DNA of 25,660 nt from Rhabdothermincola_A sp041688815 (lineage in GTDB: Bacteria > Actinomycetota > Acidimicrobiia > Acidimicrobiales > Acidimicrobilacustridaceae): NCBI GenBank assembly GCA_041688815.1, contig JBDNHK010000081.1:1-25660 (forward strand), written 5' to 3'. Below, in pieces: positions 6,152 through 13,745 of this stretch; position 1 is the stretch's first letter; each line of letters starts with the position of its first letter. A program made the translations under genes and the position numbers. The notes below the pieces were generated by a model. That model worked only from the letters and a program-made list of their open reading frames with translations. It searched no databases and had not been told where the DNA came from.

Positions 6152-8523
6152 AGGTGCTGTTGTCATGGATGCGGGAGTTCGCGCCGTTCGAGGGTGATCC
6201 CGTGGAGCTCGGCGACGTGATGAGCGACCTCGGTATGGCCGTCGAGTCGATCGACCACATCGGTGCGGGGCTCGAAGGCATCGTGGTGGCCCGGGTGCTG
6301 GCCCTGCGCCCACACCCGAACGCCGACAAGATCCAACTCGTCGACGTCGATGCCGGTGACGGCGAGGCCCTGCAGATCTGCTGTGGGGCGTTCAACATGG
6401 CCGTGGACGATCTCGTGCCCCTCGCCACCCTGGGCACGCTGATGCCCGGCGGCTTGGAGATCGCCCGCCGCCGGCTGCGCGGTGAGTGGTCGAACGGGAT
6501 GTTGTGCTCGGGTCGCGAGTTGGGGCTCGGCGACGACCACTCGGGCATCTGGATCCTCGACGCCGGGCTGACGCCGGGCACCGCGGTCACCGCCGCCCTC
6601 GGCATCGTCCCCGACGTCGTCTACGACCTCGAGATCAACCCCAACCGCCCCGATGCCATGTCGGTGGCCGGCGTGGCCCGTGACCTCGCCGCCCGGCTGG
6701 GGCTGCCGTTCGTCGTGCCCGAAACGCGGGTCGACGAGGTTCTCCGCGCCGCCGTCATCGCGCCCACGGTCGAGATCGTCGACCCCGACCTGTGCGGGCG
6801 GTTCCATCTCCGGGTCATCGACGGCGTCACCGTCGGGCCGTCGCCCCGCTGGATCGCCGATCGCCTCACCGCCCTCGGGATGCGACCCATCAACAACGTC
6901 GTCGACGCTTCCAATTACGTGATGCTCGAGCTCGGTCAACCGAACCACACCTACGACCTGGCCAGGGTTCTCGATGGGGCCCTGCGCGTCCGCTGGGCCC
7001 GTGACGGCGAGGTCATCGCGACCCTCGATGGCACCGACCGCACGCTCACCGGGGGCCGCGACGGGGTGATCGCCGATGGATCGGACACCGCCATCGGCAT
7101 CGCCGGGGTCATGGGTGGGGCTTCCACCGAGATCTCCGACACCACCACCACGGTGTTGCTCGAATGTGCATGGTGGCAGCCGATGGCGATCGCGGTGAGC
7201 TCCAAGCATCTGGGGTTGCGCTCCGAGGCGTCGGCCCGATTCGAGCGGGGCACCGACCCCGAGATCGTCGATCGAGCCGCTCGGCGTCTGGCCGAGTTGC
7301 TCGCCCCATCGGGGGCGCGGCTCGTCGCCGGGGGAGTGACCGTCGACGGGCACCTGCCCGACCGCTCACCGGTCATGGTGCGCGAGACCCGTGTCCGCCA
7401 CCTCCTCGGGAGTGTCCTCACCGAGGATCAGATCACCGGCTACCTCTCGGCGATCGGCTTCTCCGTCGATCGGGTGAGCGGCGGGCCAGGTGACGCGATT
7501 CTCTCCGTCGTCGTCCCGACCTTCCGGCCCGACACGGTCACCGAGACCGACGTGATCGAGGAGATCGCTCGGCATCACGGTTACCGCCGGATCCCGAAGC
7601 GGGTGCCCCGGGCCGAACAGACCGGTTCGCTCACCCCACGCCAGCGCGACCGTCGGACCATTCGCCACGTTCTGGTCGGCCTCGGCCTCGACGAGGCCAT
7701 GCCGTTGCCGTTCCTCGCTCCTGGTGATCTCGAGCGCTGCGGGCTGCCCGCCGCCGCGGTCACGGTCACCAATCCACTGGCCGCCGAGGAATCGGTCCTG
7801 CGACCGTCGTTGCGTCCCGGGCTGTTGAAGGCTGTTGCCTACAACGAGTCGCACCGCACCGAGGGCGCCGCCCTGTTCGAGATCGGGAAAGTGTTCGGGC
7901 TCCCCCTCCCGGGACAGACCCTTCCCGATGAGCGCGAGCACCTCGCGGTGACGGTGGCCGGGCCCGACGCCCGCTCCGGGGTGCGCATCTGGGACGTGCT
8001 GGCGCGGACGCTCGGCCTTCCCCCCGTGCAGATCGACCAGAGCGCGACACCCCCCGGGCTCCACCCGGGTCGGAGCGCGGCTCTGCGACTCGACGCCACC
8101 GTCATCGGTGAGGTGGGGGAGATCGACCCCGGGGTCGCGCACGCCCTTGGCATCGGCGAGCGGGTGGCCTGGCTCCAGGTCGATCTCGACCAGGTTCTGG
8201 CTCCCGAGCACGGTCAGCACCCGTACCGACCGATCAGCCGCTATCCGTCGAGCGACTTCGACCTCGCCTTCGAGCTCGAGGAGTCGGTGCCGGCAGGGGA
8301 CCTTCGTTCCATCATCGTGTCCGCGGCCGGACCTCTGCTCGTCAGGGTGGCCCTCTTCGATGTCTTTCGGGGCGCGCCCGTGCGCGACGGCCGTCGGAGC
8401 CTGGCCTTCCGGTTGCGGCTCCAGGCCGACGACCGCACGCTCACCGACGACGAGCTGACCGACGTACGTCGAGTGGTGGTGTCGGCGGTCGAGTCGACCT
8501 TCGACGCCCGCTTGCGCGCCTGA
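6148..8523 (+). CDS. pheT: Phenylalanine-tRNA ligase beta subunit
   Basis: The 791-residue beta subunit of PheRS, used for tRNA binding and editing of mischarged Tyr-tRNA-Phe. Visible domains, in order: the N-terminal start MKVLLSWMREF; the EMAP/tRNA-binding OB fold with RPHPNADKIQLVDVDAGDG and CGAFNM (about 40-150); NRPDAMSVAGVARDLAA; the B3/B4 editing region with GMRPINNVVDASNYVMLELGQPNH; GIAGVMGG; the B5 domain (RVRHLLGSVLTEDQITGYLS); the catalytic-like core; and the C-terminal anticodon-binding FDX-ACB domain from about PISRYPSSDFDLAFEL to the end. Length and all domains are intact. It overlaps pheS by four bases and ends the translation operon; vapBC follows on the other strand, tail to tail. 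Confidence 0.97.
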   Translation: MKVLLSWMREFAPFEGDPVELGDVMSDLGMAVESIDHIGAGLEGIVVARVLALRPHPNADKIQLVDVDAGDGEALQICCGAFNMAVDDLVPLATLGTLMPGGLEIARRRLRGEWSNGMLCSGRELGLGDDHSGIWILDAGLTPGTAVTAALGIVPDVVYDLEINPNRPDAMSVAGVARDLAARLGLPFVVPETRVDEVLRAAVIAPTVEIVDPDLCGRFHLRVIDGVTVGPSPRWIADRLTALGMRPINNVVDASNYVMLELGQPNHTYDLARVLDGALRVRWARDGEVIATLDGTDRTLTGGRDGVIADGSDTAIGIAGVMGGASTEISDTTTTVLLECAWWQPMAIAVSSKHLGLRSEASARFERGTDPEIVDRAARRLAELLAPSGARLVAGGVTVDGHLPDRSPVMVRETRVRHLLGSVLTEDQITGYLSAIGFSVDRVSGGPGDAILSVVVPTFRPDTVTETDVIEEIARHHGYRRIPKRVPRAEQTGSLTPRQRDRRTIRHVLVGLGLDEAMPLPFLAPGDLERCGLPAAAVTVTNPLAAEESVLRPSLRPGLLKAVAYNESHRTEGAALFEIGKVFGLPLPGQTLPDEREHLAVTVAGPDARSGVRIWDVLARTLGLPPVQIDQSATPPGLHPGRSAALRLDATVIGEVGEIDPGVAHALGIGERVAWLQVDLDQVLAPEHGQHPYRPISRYPSSDFDLAFELEESVPAGDLRSIIVSAAGPLLVRVALFDVFRGAPVRDGRRSLAFRLRLQADDRTLTDDELTDVRRVVVSAVESTFDARLRA

Positions 8524-8540
8524 ACTCTCGGCGTCGAGTC

Positions 8541-8565
8541 GGGACGGCTCGCAAGTCCCTCCCCC
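8541..8565 (+). terminator. Weak terminator-like hairpin after pheT
   Basis: GGGAC (8541-8545) can pair with GTCCC (8555-8559) across a 9-base loop, followed by a pyrimidine run (TCCCCC). It lies 18 bases after the pheT stop, between convergent pheT and vapC. The stem is short and there is no U-tract, so this is only a suggestion. Confidence 0.25.
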
Positions 8566-8646
8566 GAGGTCGGTCTGTTGGCCACGTCGACGTGCGAGGG
8601 CGACCAGATCGATCAGATCAGTCGGCGGCTGCTCGGGTTCCGACGT

Positions 8647-9027
8647 TCAGATCGTTTCGACGAGGACGTGATCGGCGTGCGCCGCGAGCGCCCGGATATC
8701 TCCGGGATCGCCCGTGAGTACGCGGCCAGCCGGTTCGGCGATGGCGATGACCAGCGCGTCAACAGCGGAGCCGCGCTTCGAGCGGAACCGCATCACAGCG
8801 GCCCGACGAGCCGTCTGTTCGGGCAACTCCGTGACGATGTCGCAGGTCTTGAGCAATCGGTTCGTGTTCGCGTCCGGACCTGCACGTCCAGTCACCGATT
8901 CGACGACGACGACGGACGGCACCAGGGGGGGCCAGAGTCCCTCTCGTCGAAACACAGCGATGATCGCGGCGGACTGTCGATCCCGTCGGGCGAGCTTCGT
9001 GACCGCACCACTGTCGAGGACCAGCAC
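8647..9027 (-). CDS. vapC: PIN-domain ribonuclease toxin, VapC-like
   Basis: A 126-residue PIN-domain protein, the usual size for VapC toxins, which are Mg2+-dependent RNases that cut tRNA or rRNA. The acidic catalytic set is visible: Asp5 in LVLDSG, Glu43 in VVVVESVTG, Asp90 in GSAVDALVIA, and Asp107/Asp110 in LTGDPGDI, so the active site looks intact. The start is GTG 9027-9025, four bases after the stop of the upstream antitoxin gene, which suggests translational coupling. The pair sits between two strongly conserved core blocks (pheST and arg), so it is probably a later insertion. Its RNA target cannot be deduced here. Confidence 0.88.
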   Translation of the reverse strand: MLVLDSGAVTKLARRDRQSAAIIAVFRREGLWPPLVPSVVVVESVTGRAGPDANTNRLLKTCDIVTELPEQTARRAAVMRFRSKRGSAVDALVIAIAEPAGRVLTGDPGDIRALAAHADHVLVETI

Positions 9028-9031
9028 CCGC

Positions 9032-9283
9032 TCAGCTCGGGCGATCGGTCGCGTGATGAAGCTCGAGTCGCCGAGCGATCGCCTCGGCCCGAGCGATCTC
9101 GTCCGGCGTGGGTTCGCCCACTTCGTCGATCAGCTCGGTGAGGTACGCGTCCGTCTCGTCGAGCAGCGCCTGACGACGCAGCTCCGCCCGAACGGCCTCC
9201 TGCAGAAGCTCGGACGCCGGCAGACCGCGCTCCTTGAGTTCGTCGTAGAGATCGTCGGGTAGGTACACCTGCATGCGTGGCAT
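9032..9283 (-). CDS. vapB: VapB-like antitoxin (ribbon-helix-helix N-terminus)
   Basis: An 83-residue protein directly upstream of vapC. The N-terminus MPRMQVYLPDDLYDELKERG, then LPASELLQEAVRAELRR, matches ribbon-helix-helix antitoxins: a beta strand MQVYL followed by two helices. The charged C-terminal part would bind the toxin. I start it at ATG 9283-9281 rather than at the farther upstream in-frame ATG (9364), because a -10-like TATAGT (9296-9291) and a palindrome lie between the two. No strong ribosome binding site is seen (TAGG only), and the -10 sits seven bases before the ATG, so the message could be leaderless. Such antitoxins normally repress their own promoter together with the toxin. 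Confidence 0.82.
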   Translation of the reverse strand: MPRMQVYLPDDLYDELKERGLPASELLQEAVRAELRRQALLDETDAYLTELIDEVGEPTPDEIARAEAIARRLELHHATDRPS

Positions 9284-9290
9284 ACGCCTA

Positions 9291-9313
9291 ACTATACACA
9301 CAACCGAGGTTGT
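9291..9313 (-). promoter_or_regulatory. vapBC promoter -10 and palindromic operator
   Basis: On the minus strand, TATAGT (9296-9291) is a good -10 element. Three bases upstream lies a perfect inverted repeat, ACAACC (9300-9305) and GGTTGT (9308-9313), with a 2-base spacer. It is in the right place for VapB/VapBC autorepression. The -35 position is weak (GCCGCG). Confidence 0.55.
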
Positions 9314-9368
9314 CGCGGCGGTGACGGGCTCGGTCCTGCGGGGCGGGCTTCTTAATCTACTCATTGTC

Positions 9369-9386
9369 TTGCATGAGTATGCAGTA
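9369..9386 (+). promoter_or_regulatory. Putative ARG box (ArgR operator)
   Basis: TGCAT (9370-9374) and ATGCA (9379-9383) form a perfect inverted repeat with a 4-base spacer GAGT. This resembles the half-sites of 18-bp ARG boxes reported in Streptomyces and mycobacteria. It overlaps the predicted -35 and spacer of argC, and argR lies in the same operon. Binding would block RNA polymerase when arginine is plentiful. ArgR binding is inferred. Confidence 0.6.
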
Positions 9387-9398
9387 AGGCCCTAGGCT
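9369..9398 (+). promoter_or_regulatory. Predicted argC promoter, leaderless spacing
   Basis: TTGCAT (9369-9374) as -35 and TAGGCT (9393-9398, fits TAnnnT) as -10 are separated by 18 bases. The argC ATG follows six bases after the -10, so transcription would start at or very near the A of the ATG. No ribosome binding site lies at a usable distance, which also fits a leaderless mRNA. Confidence 0.5.
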
Positions 9399-9404
9399 GT
9401 GGCG

Positions 9405-10448
9405 ATGATCGAGGTAGGCATCATCGGCGCCTCCGGGTACACCGGGGCGGAGCTCCTCCGGCTGTGCACCCTGCATCCAGAGCTGCACGTGGCCTTCGCG
9501 ACGGGCGACTCCCAGGCCGGCACCACGGTGGCCGATCTCTATCCGAGCCTGGCCGCCGCCTACCCCGACCTCGCCTTCACCACCTACGACCCCTCGGCGC
9601 TCGGCGGACTCGACCTGGTCTTCTGCGGCCTGCCCCACGGTGCTTCCCAGGCGCTCATGCCCGAGCTGCGCCGCCGGGTGCGCTGGGTGATCGACCTGGC
9701 CGCCGACTTCCGCCTGCTCGACGTTGACCTCTACCCCGAGTGGTACGGCGAGGTCCACACCGCGCCCGAACTGCTGCCCGGGTTCGCCTACGGGTTGCCC
9801 GAGCTCTTCCGTGACCACATCGTCGGCGCCACTGCGGTGGCGTCCCCGGGCTGTTACCCCACCGCGGCTGCGCTCGCCATGGCCCCGCTCATCGGTCAGG
9901 GGCTGGTGCACCTCGACTCGATCGTCGTGAATGCTCTCAGTGGGGTCTCCGGTGCCGGGCGTGCCCCCAAGGCGAACACGACGTACTGCGCCGCGAACGA
10001 GGACGTCACCGCCTACGGGCTGCTCACCCACCGGCACACGCCGGAGATCGAACAGACCGTCGCTCGACTGGCCGGACCCGACCCCGGCCCCGTGTCGGTC
10101 CTCTTCACACCCCATCTCGTCCCGATGAACCGAGGGATGCTCGCGACCTGTTACCTGCGTCCGCTCGCGTCACCCACCACGGCCGAGTTGCTCGATCTCT
10201 ATCGTGCCCGGTATGCCGACGAGCCCTTCGTCGTGGTCACCGCGGGGTCGCCGTCCACCAAGGCCTGCCTCGGGTCCAACAGCGCCCACGTCACGGTGCG
10301 GGCCGACGAGCGCACCGGGTGGATCGTGGCCATCGCCGCCATCGACAACCTCACCAAGGGCGCGTCGGGGCAGGCGGTGCAGTGCGCCAACATCCTCGCC
10401 GGGCTGCCCGAAGGAACCGGCCTTTCGACCGTGGGGGTCTACCCGTGA
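9405..10448 (+). CDS. argC: N-acetyl-gamma-glutamyl-phosphate reductase
   Basis: Third step of arginine synthesis: NADPH-dependent reduction of N-acetylglutamyl phosphate to the semialdehyde. It has 347 residues. The N-terminal Rossmann motif is VGIIGASGYTGAELLRL (4-20). The catalytic cysteine is Cys150 in SPGCYPTA. Further family segments are DLAADFRL, YGLPEL, SGVSGAGR, HRHTPEI, FTPHLVPMNRGM and CLGSNSAHV. The start is ATG 9405; an in-frame GTG at 9399 is less likely, because it falls within six bases of the predicted -10. It is the first gene of the arg operon, and its stop overlaps the GTG of argJ (GTGA, 10445-10448). Confidence 0.97.
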   Translation: MIEVGIIGASGYTGAELLRLCTLHPELHVAFATGDSQAGTTVADLYPSLAAAYPDLAFTTYDPSALGGLDLVFCGLPHGASQALMPELRRRVRWVIDLAADFRLLDVDLYPEWYGEVHTAPELLPGFAYGLPELFRDHIVGATAVASPGCYPTAAALAMAPLIGQGLVHLDSIVVNALSGVSGAGRAPKANTTYCAANEDVTAYGLLTHRHTPEIEQTVARLAGPDPGPVSVLFTPHLVPMNRGMLATCYLRPLASPTTAELLDLYRARYADEPFVVVTAGSPSTKACLGSNSAHVTVRADERTGWIVAIAAIDNLTKGASGQAVQCANILAGLPEGTGLSTVGVYP

Positions 10449-11614
10449 GCGTCACCGCACCCGAGGGCTTCACCGCCGCCGGCATCGCCGCCGGCATCAA
10501 GGCTTCGGGCGCCACCGATCTGGCCCTTGTCGCCGTCGATGCGGGCCAGGGTCGGGTGGCCGCGGGGGCGGGGGTGTTCACCCGCAACCTCATGACCGCG
10601 GCCCCGGTACTCGTGAGCAAAGCTCACCTACGGGCCTCGATGGGTCATGTCGCCGCGGTGATCCTCAACAGCGGCAACGCCAACGCCGCCACCGGTGAGC
10701 CGGGGTCGCGCCACGCCGAGACCATGTGCGATCTCGTGGCGGCGGAGTTCGCCGTCGATCCCCATCAGGTCCTGGTCTGCTCCACCGGCCTCATCGGTAT
10801 TCCCATGCCGATGGCGGTGATCGAACCGGCCATCCTGCGGCTCGTGGCGGCCCGATCGGCGGACGGGGGAGCGGCGGCCGCCGCCGCCATCATGACCACC
10901 GACACCCACCCCAAGGAGGTCGTGGTCCGCGGTGGAGGCTTCACCCTCGGCGGGATGGCCAAGGGGGCGGCCATGCTCTCGCCCGACATGGCCACCATGC
11001 TGGCCGTGCTCACCACCGACGCCCGGGCCACTCCCGCCGAACTCCACGCCGCGCTCACGGCCGGGGTCCACCGCTCGTTCAACACCCTCGACGTCGACGG
11101 GTGCACCTCCACGAACGACACGGTTCTGCTGCTCTCGAGTGGCCGGGCCGGGCCGGTCGACCCGCAGGCCCTCGAGGCGGCGGTCACCGAGGCCTGCACC
11201 GATCTCGCCGAGCAGATGGCCGGTGATGCCGAGGGTGCCACCAAGGTCGTGCGGTTCACCGTCACCGGCGCCCGTTCCGACGACGAGGCCGCAACCGGCG
11301 CCCGTCATGTCGCCCGCAGTCAACTGGTGAAGTGCTCCTGGTACGGCAACGACCCCTACTGGGGCCGGATCGCCAGTGACCTCGGGAGCAGTGGGATCGG
11401 TTTCGACGCCGCCCTCGTGCAGGTGGCCTACGACGGGGTCATGGTCTGCCGCCACGGCGTGGAGATCGACCACGACCGGGACGCGGTCGCCGCCCACATG
11501 GCCGGACGCCACCTCGAGATCACCGCCGACCTCGGCCTCGGCATGGGTCGGGCCACGATCCTGACCAACGACCTGACCCACGCCTACATCGACGAGAACA
11601 TGGGCACGTCATGA
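10445..11614 (+). CDS. argJ: Bifunctional glutamate N-acetyltransferase / amino-acid acetyltransferase
   Basis: ArgJ transfers the acetyl group from N-acetylornithine to glutamate, recycling it. Bifunctional forms also use acetyl-CoA for the first step; which form this is cannot be proven from sequence. It has 389 residues. Family segments are the N-terminal GFTAAGIAAGIK, VILNSGNANAATG, CSTGLIGIPMPM, MTTDTHPKE and the self-cleavage region KGAAMLSPDMATML. The precursor is cut before Thr184 of the ATML motif, which becomes the nucleophile. The C-terminus has WYGNDPYWGRI. The start is GTG 10445, overlapping the argC stop. No argA-like gene is present nearby, which fits a cyclic pathway. Confidence 0.97.
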   Translation: MSVTAPEGFTAAGIAAGIKASGATDLALVAVDAGQGRVAAGAGVFTRNLMTAAPVLVSKAHLRASMGHVAAVILNSGNANAATGEPGSRHAETMCDLVAAEFAVDPHQVLVCSTGLIGIPMPMAVIEPAILRLVAARSADGGAAAAAAIMTTDTHPKEVVVRGGGFTLGGMAKGAAMLSPDMATMLAVLTTDARATPAELHAALTAGVHRSFNTLDVDGCTSTNDTVLLLSSGRAGPVDPQALEAAVTEACTDLAEQMAGDAEGATKVVRFTVTGARSDDEAATGARHVARSQLVKCSWYGNDPYWGRIASDLGSSGIGFDAALVQVAYDGVMVCRHGVEIDHDRDAVAAHMAGRHLEITADLGLGMGRATILTNDLTHAYIDENMGTS

Positions 11615-12540
11615 GTCCCGATCCGAAACCGGACTCCACCGCGGGATCGGCTCCGTCGGCGGGGCAGGTCGCCGGGGCCGAGGTCCTCATCGAGGCCTTG
11701 CCCTACATCCGGCGCTTCTGGGGCACCACCATCGTCGTGAAGTACGGCGGCAACGCCATGACCGAGCCGGCGCTGGCCTCGACCTTCGCCGCCGACATCG
11801 TGCTGTTGCAGTCGGTCGGCATCCGCGTCGTCGTCGTCCACGGCGGTGGGCCCCAGATCGGTGCCCTCATGGGACGGCTGGGCATGGAGTCGGAGTTCCG
11901 CGACGGCCTGCGGGTCACCGACGCCGAGACCCTCGACATCGCCCGCATGGTGCTGGTCGGGAAGGTCAACCGCGACATCGTCGCCGCCATCAACGCCCAC
12001 GGTCCCCTCGCCGTCGGCCTCTCGGGCGAGGACGCCGGGCTCATCGAAGCCGGCCTTCGCAACCCGTCACTCGGCTTCGTGGGTGACGTGAAGAGGGTGA
12101 ATCCGGCCATCGTCGAGTCGTTGCTCGCCCAGAACCTCATCCCGGTCGTGTCCACTTTCGGTGCCGACCTGAGCGGGCAGTCGTACAACATCAACGCCGA
12201 CACGGTGGCCGGCGCGCTGGCCGGCGCCCTCGGTGCCGAGAAGGCGATCTACCTCACCGACATCGCCGGGTTACTGCGTGACATCGATGACCCGACGAGT
12301 CTCATCGCTCGCGCCGACTCCGCCGAGATCGCCGAGCTGGTGGCCGACGGTGTGTTGTCCGGCGGGATGATCCCGAAGATCGACGCCTGCCTCGACGCGC
12401 TGGCCGAAGGGGTTCGCGCCGCCCACCTGCTCGACGGCCGAGTGCCGCACGTGCTGCTCCTCGAGCTCTTCACCGACGCCGGTGTGGGCACCATGATCAC
12501 GCCGGCCTCACCCGGCCGCCACGACTGGGGGAACCAGTGA
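11611..12540 (+). CDS. argB: Acetylglutamate kinase
   Basis: Phosphorylates N-acetylglutamate with ATP, the second and usually controlling step. It has 309 residues of the amino-acid-kinase fold: VVKYGGNAM, VVVVHGGGPQIGALMGRLG, the substrate-binding RDGLRVTD, GLSGEDAGLIEA, YNINADTVAGALAGALGAEK and SGGMIPKIDACLDAL. A helical extension, AEVLIEALPYIRRFWG, stands before the first strand. Extensions of this kind occur in arginine-inhibited hexameric NAGKs, so feedback inhibition by arginine is a fair inference. The ATG overlaps the argJ stop (ATGA), and its stop overlaps argD (GTGA). The first 20 residues are low-complexity and probably disordered. Confidence 0.97.
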   Translation: MSPDPKPDSTAGSAPSAGQVAGAEVLIEALPYIRRFWGTTIVVKYGGNAMTEPALASTFAADIVLLQSVGIRVVVVHGGGPQIGALMGRLGMESEFRDGLRVTDAETLDIARMVLVGKVNRDIVAAINAHGPLAVGLSGEDAGLIEAGLRNPSLGFVGDVKRVNPAIVESLLAQNLIPVVSTFGADLSGQSYNINADTVAGALAGALGAEKAIYLTDIAGLLRDIDDPTSLIARADSAEIAELVADGVLSGGMIPKIDACLDALAEGVRAAHLLDGRVPHVLLLELFTDAGVGTMITPASPGRHDWGNQ

Positions 12541-13745
12541 ATGCTCACTCTGAGGCCATGGGCGCCCCGCCCGGCCTCGACCATTGCCCCCTCATGCCCA
12601 CGTACGGGGCGACGACGGTGCAGTTCGTTCGGGGCGAAGGCTGTCGACTCTGGGACCGCGACGGCAAGGAGTACCTCGACTTCCTGGCCGGCCTGGCCGT
12701 CGTCGCGCTCGGGCATGCCCATCCCGAGGTGGCCGACGCCATCGCCGCCCAGGCTCGTACGCTCCTGCACGTCTCGAATCTCTTCGGGACCGAGCCCGGC
12801 GCCCAAGCCGCCATCACCCTCGACCGCCTGCTCGGCGGGGGGGGGCAGGTCTTCTTCTCCAACTCGGGGGCCGAAGCCAACGAGTGCGCCATCAAGCTGG
12901 CCCGCAAGTGGGGTGGTCACGGCCGGTACCAGGTCGTGAGCGCCTACGGCTCCTTCCACGGGCGCACCCTCGCCACCCTCCACGCCACCGGCCAGCCCGC
13001 CAAGTGGGAGCCCTTCGAGCCTCTCCCCGAGGGCTTCCGGCACGTCGGGTGGAACGATCTCGCCGCCCTCGAGGCCGCCATCGACCCGTCGGTGGCGGCG
13101 GTGCTCCTGGAGCCCGTCCAGGGCGAGGGAGGGGTGAACCCGGCGACCGCCCAGTACTTCGAGGGCGTCCGTCGCCTGTGTGACGAGCGCGACGTGTTGT
13201 TCATGGTCGACGAGGTGCAGACCGGCCTGGGCCGCACGGGGGAGTGGTTCGGTTTCCAGCACTTCGGGGTGGAACCTGACGTGGTGACCCTCGCCAAGGC
13301 CCTCGGCAACGGTGTGCCCATCGGCGCCTGTTGGGCCCGACGTGACGTCGCCGCGGTGTTCGAACCGGGTGACCACGCCACCACCTACGGGGGGCAGCCC
13401 CTGGCCGCGGCCGCCGCCCTCGCCGTGCTCGGGATCATGGAACGCGACCACGCCCCGTCCTTGGCCGAGCACGCCGGAAGCCGTCTGCGTCGCTCGCTCA
13501 CCGAACTGCGCGAGGTGGTCGAGGTGCGTGGCCTGGGCCTGTTGCTGGCTGCCGAGCTGGCTCCGGGCATCGATGCGCGAGCCGTCGCCTCCGATGCACT
13601 GACGGCCGGGCTGGTGCTCAACGCCGTCACCCCGAGCGCCCTGCGTCTCGCCCCTCCTCTCGTCGTGACCGACGAGCAGATCGACGATGCCGTGGCCCTG
13701 CTCGCCGACATCCTGCGCGCCCACGGCGATCGGGGCGAGGGATGA
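12537..13745 (+). CDS. argD: Acetylornithine aminotransferase
   Basis: A PLP-dependent class III aminotransferase that converts acetylglutamate semialdehyde to N-acetylornithine using glutamate. It has 402 residues. Visible motifs are LDFLAGLAVVALGHAHPEV, FFSNSGAEANECAIKLARK (phosphate binding), SFHGRTLATLHATG, LLEPVQGEGGVNPA, and MVDEVQTGLGRTG with the PLP-contacting Asp. The Schiff-base lysine is Lys254 in LAKALGNGVPIGA. THATTYGGQPLAAAAAL-like sequence follows. The start is GTG 12537, within the argB stop. It might also serve in lysine synthesis as succinyldiaminopimelate aminotransferase, as some ArgD proteins do. The stop overlaps argF (ATGA). Confidence 0.96.
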   Translation: MNAHSEAMGAPPGLDHCPLMPTYGATTVQFVRGEGCRLWDRDGKEYLDFLAGLAVVALGHAHPEVADAIAAQARTLLHVSNLFGTEPGAQAAITLDRLLGGGGQVFFSNSGAEANECAIKLARKWGGHGRYQVVSAYGSFHGRTLATLHATGQPAKWEPFEPLPEGFRHVGWNDLAALEAAIDPSVAAVLLEPVQGEGGVNPATAQYFEGVRRLCDERDVLFMVDEVQTGLGRTGEWFGFQHFGVEPDVVTLAKALGNGVPIGACWARRDVAAVFEPGDHATTYGGQPLAAAAALAVLGIMERDHAPSLAEHAGSRLRRSLTELREVVEVRGLGLLLAAELAPGIDARAVASDALTAGLVLNAVTPSALRLAPPLVVTDEQIDDAVALLADILRAHGDRGEG

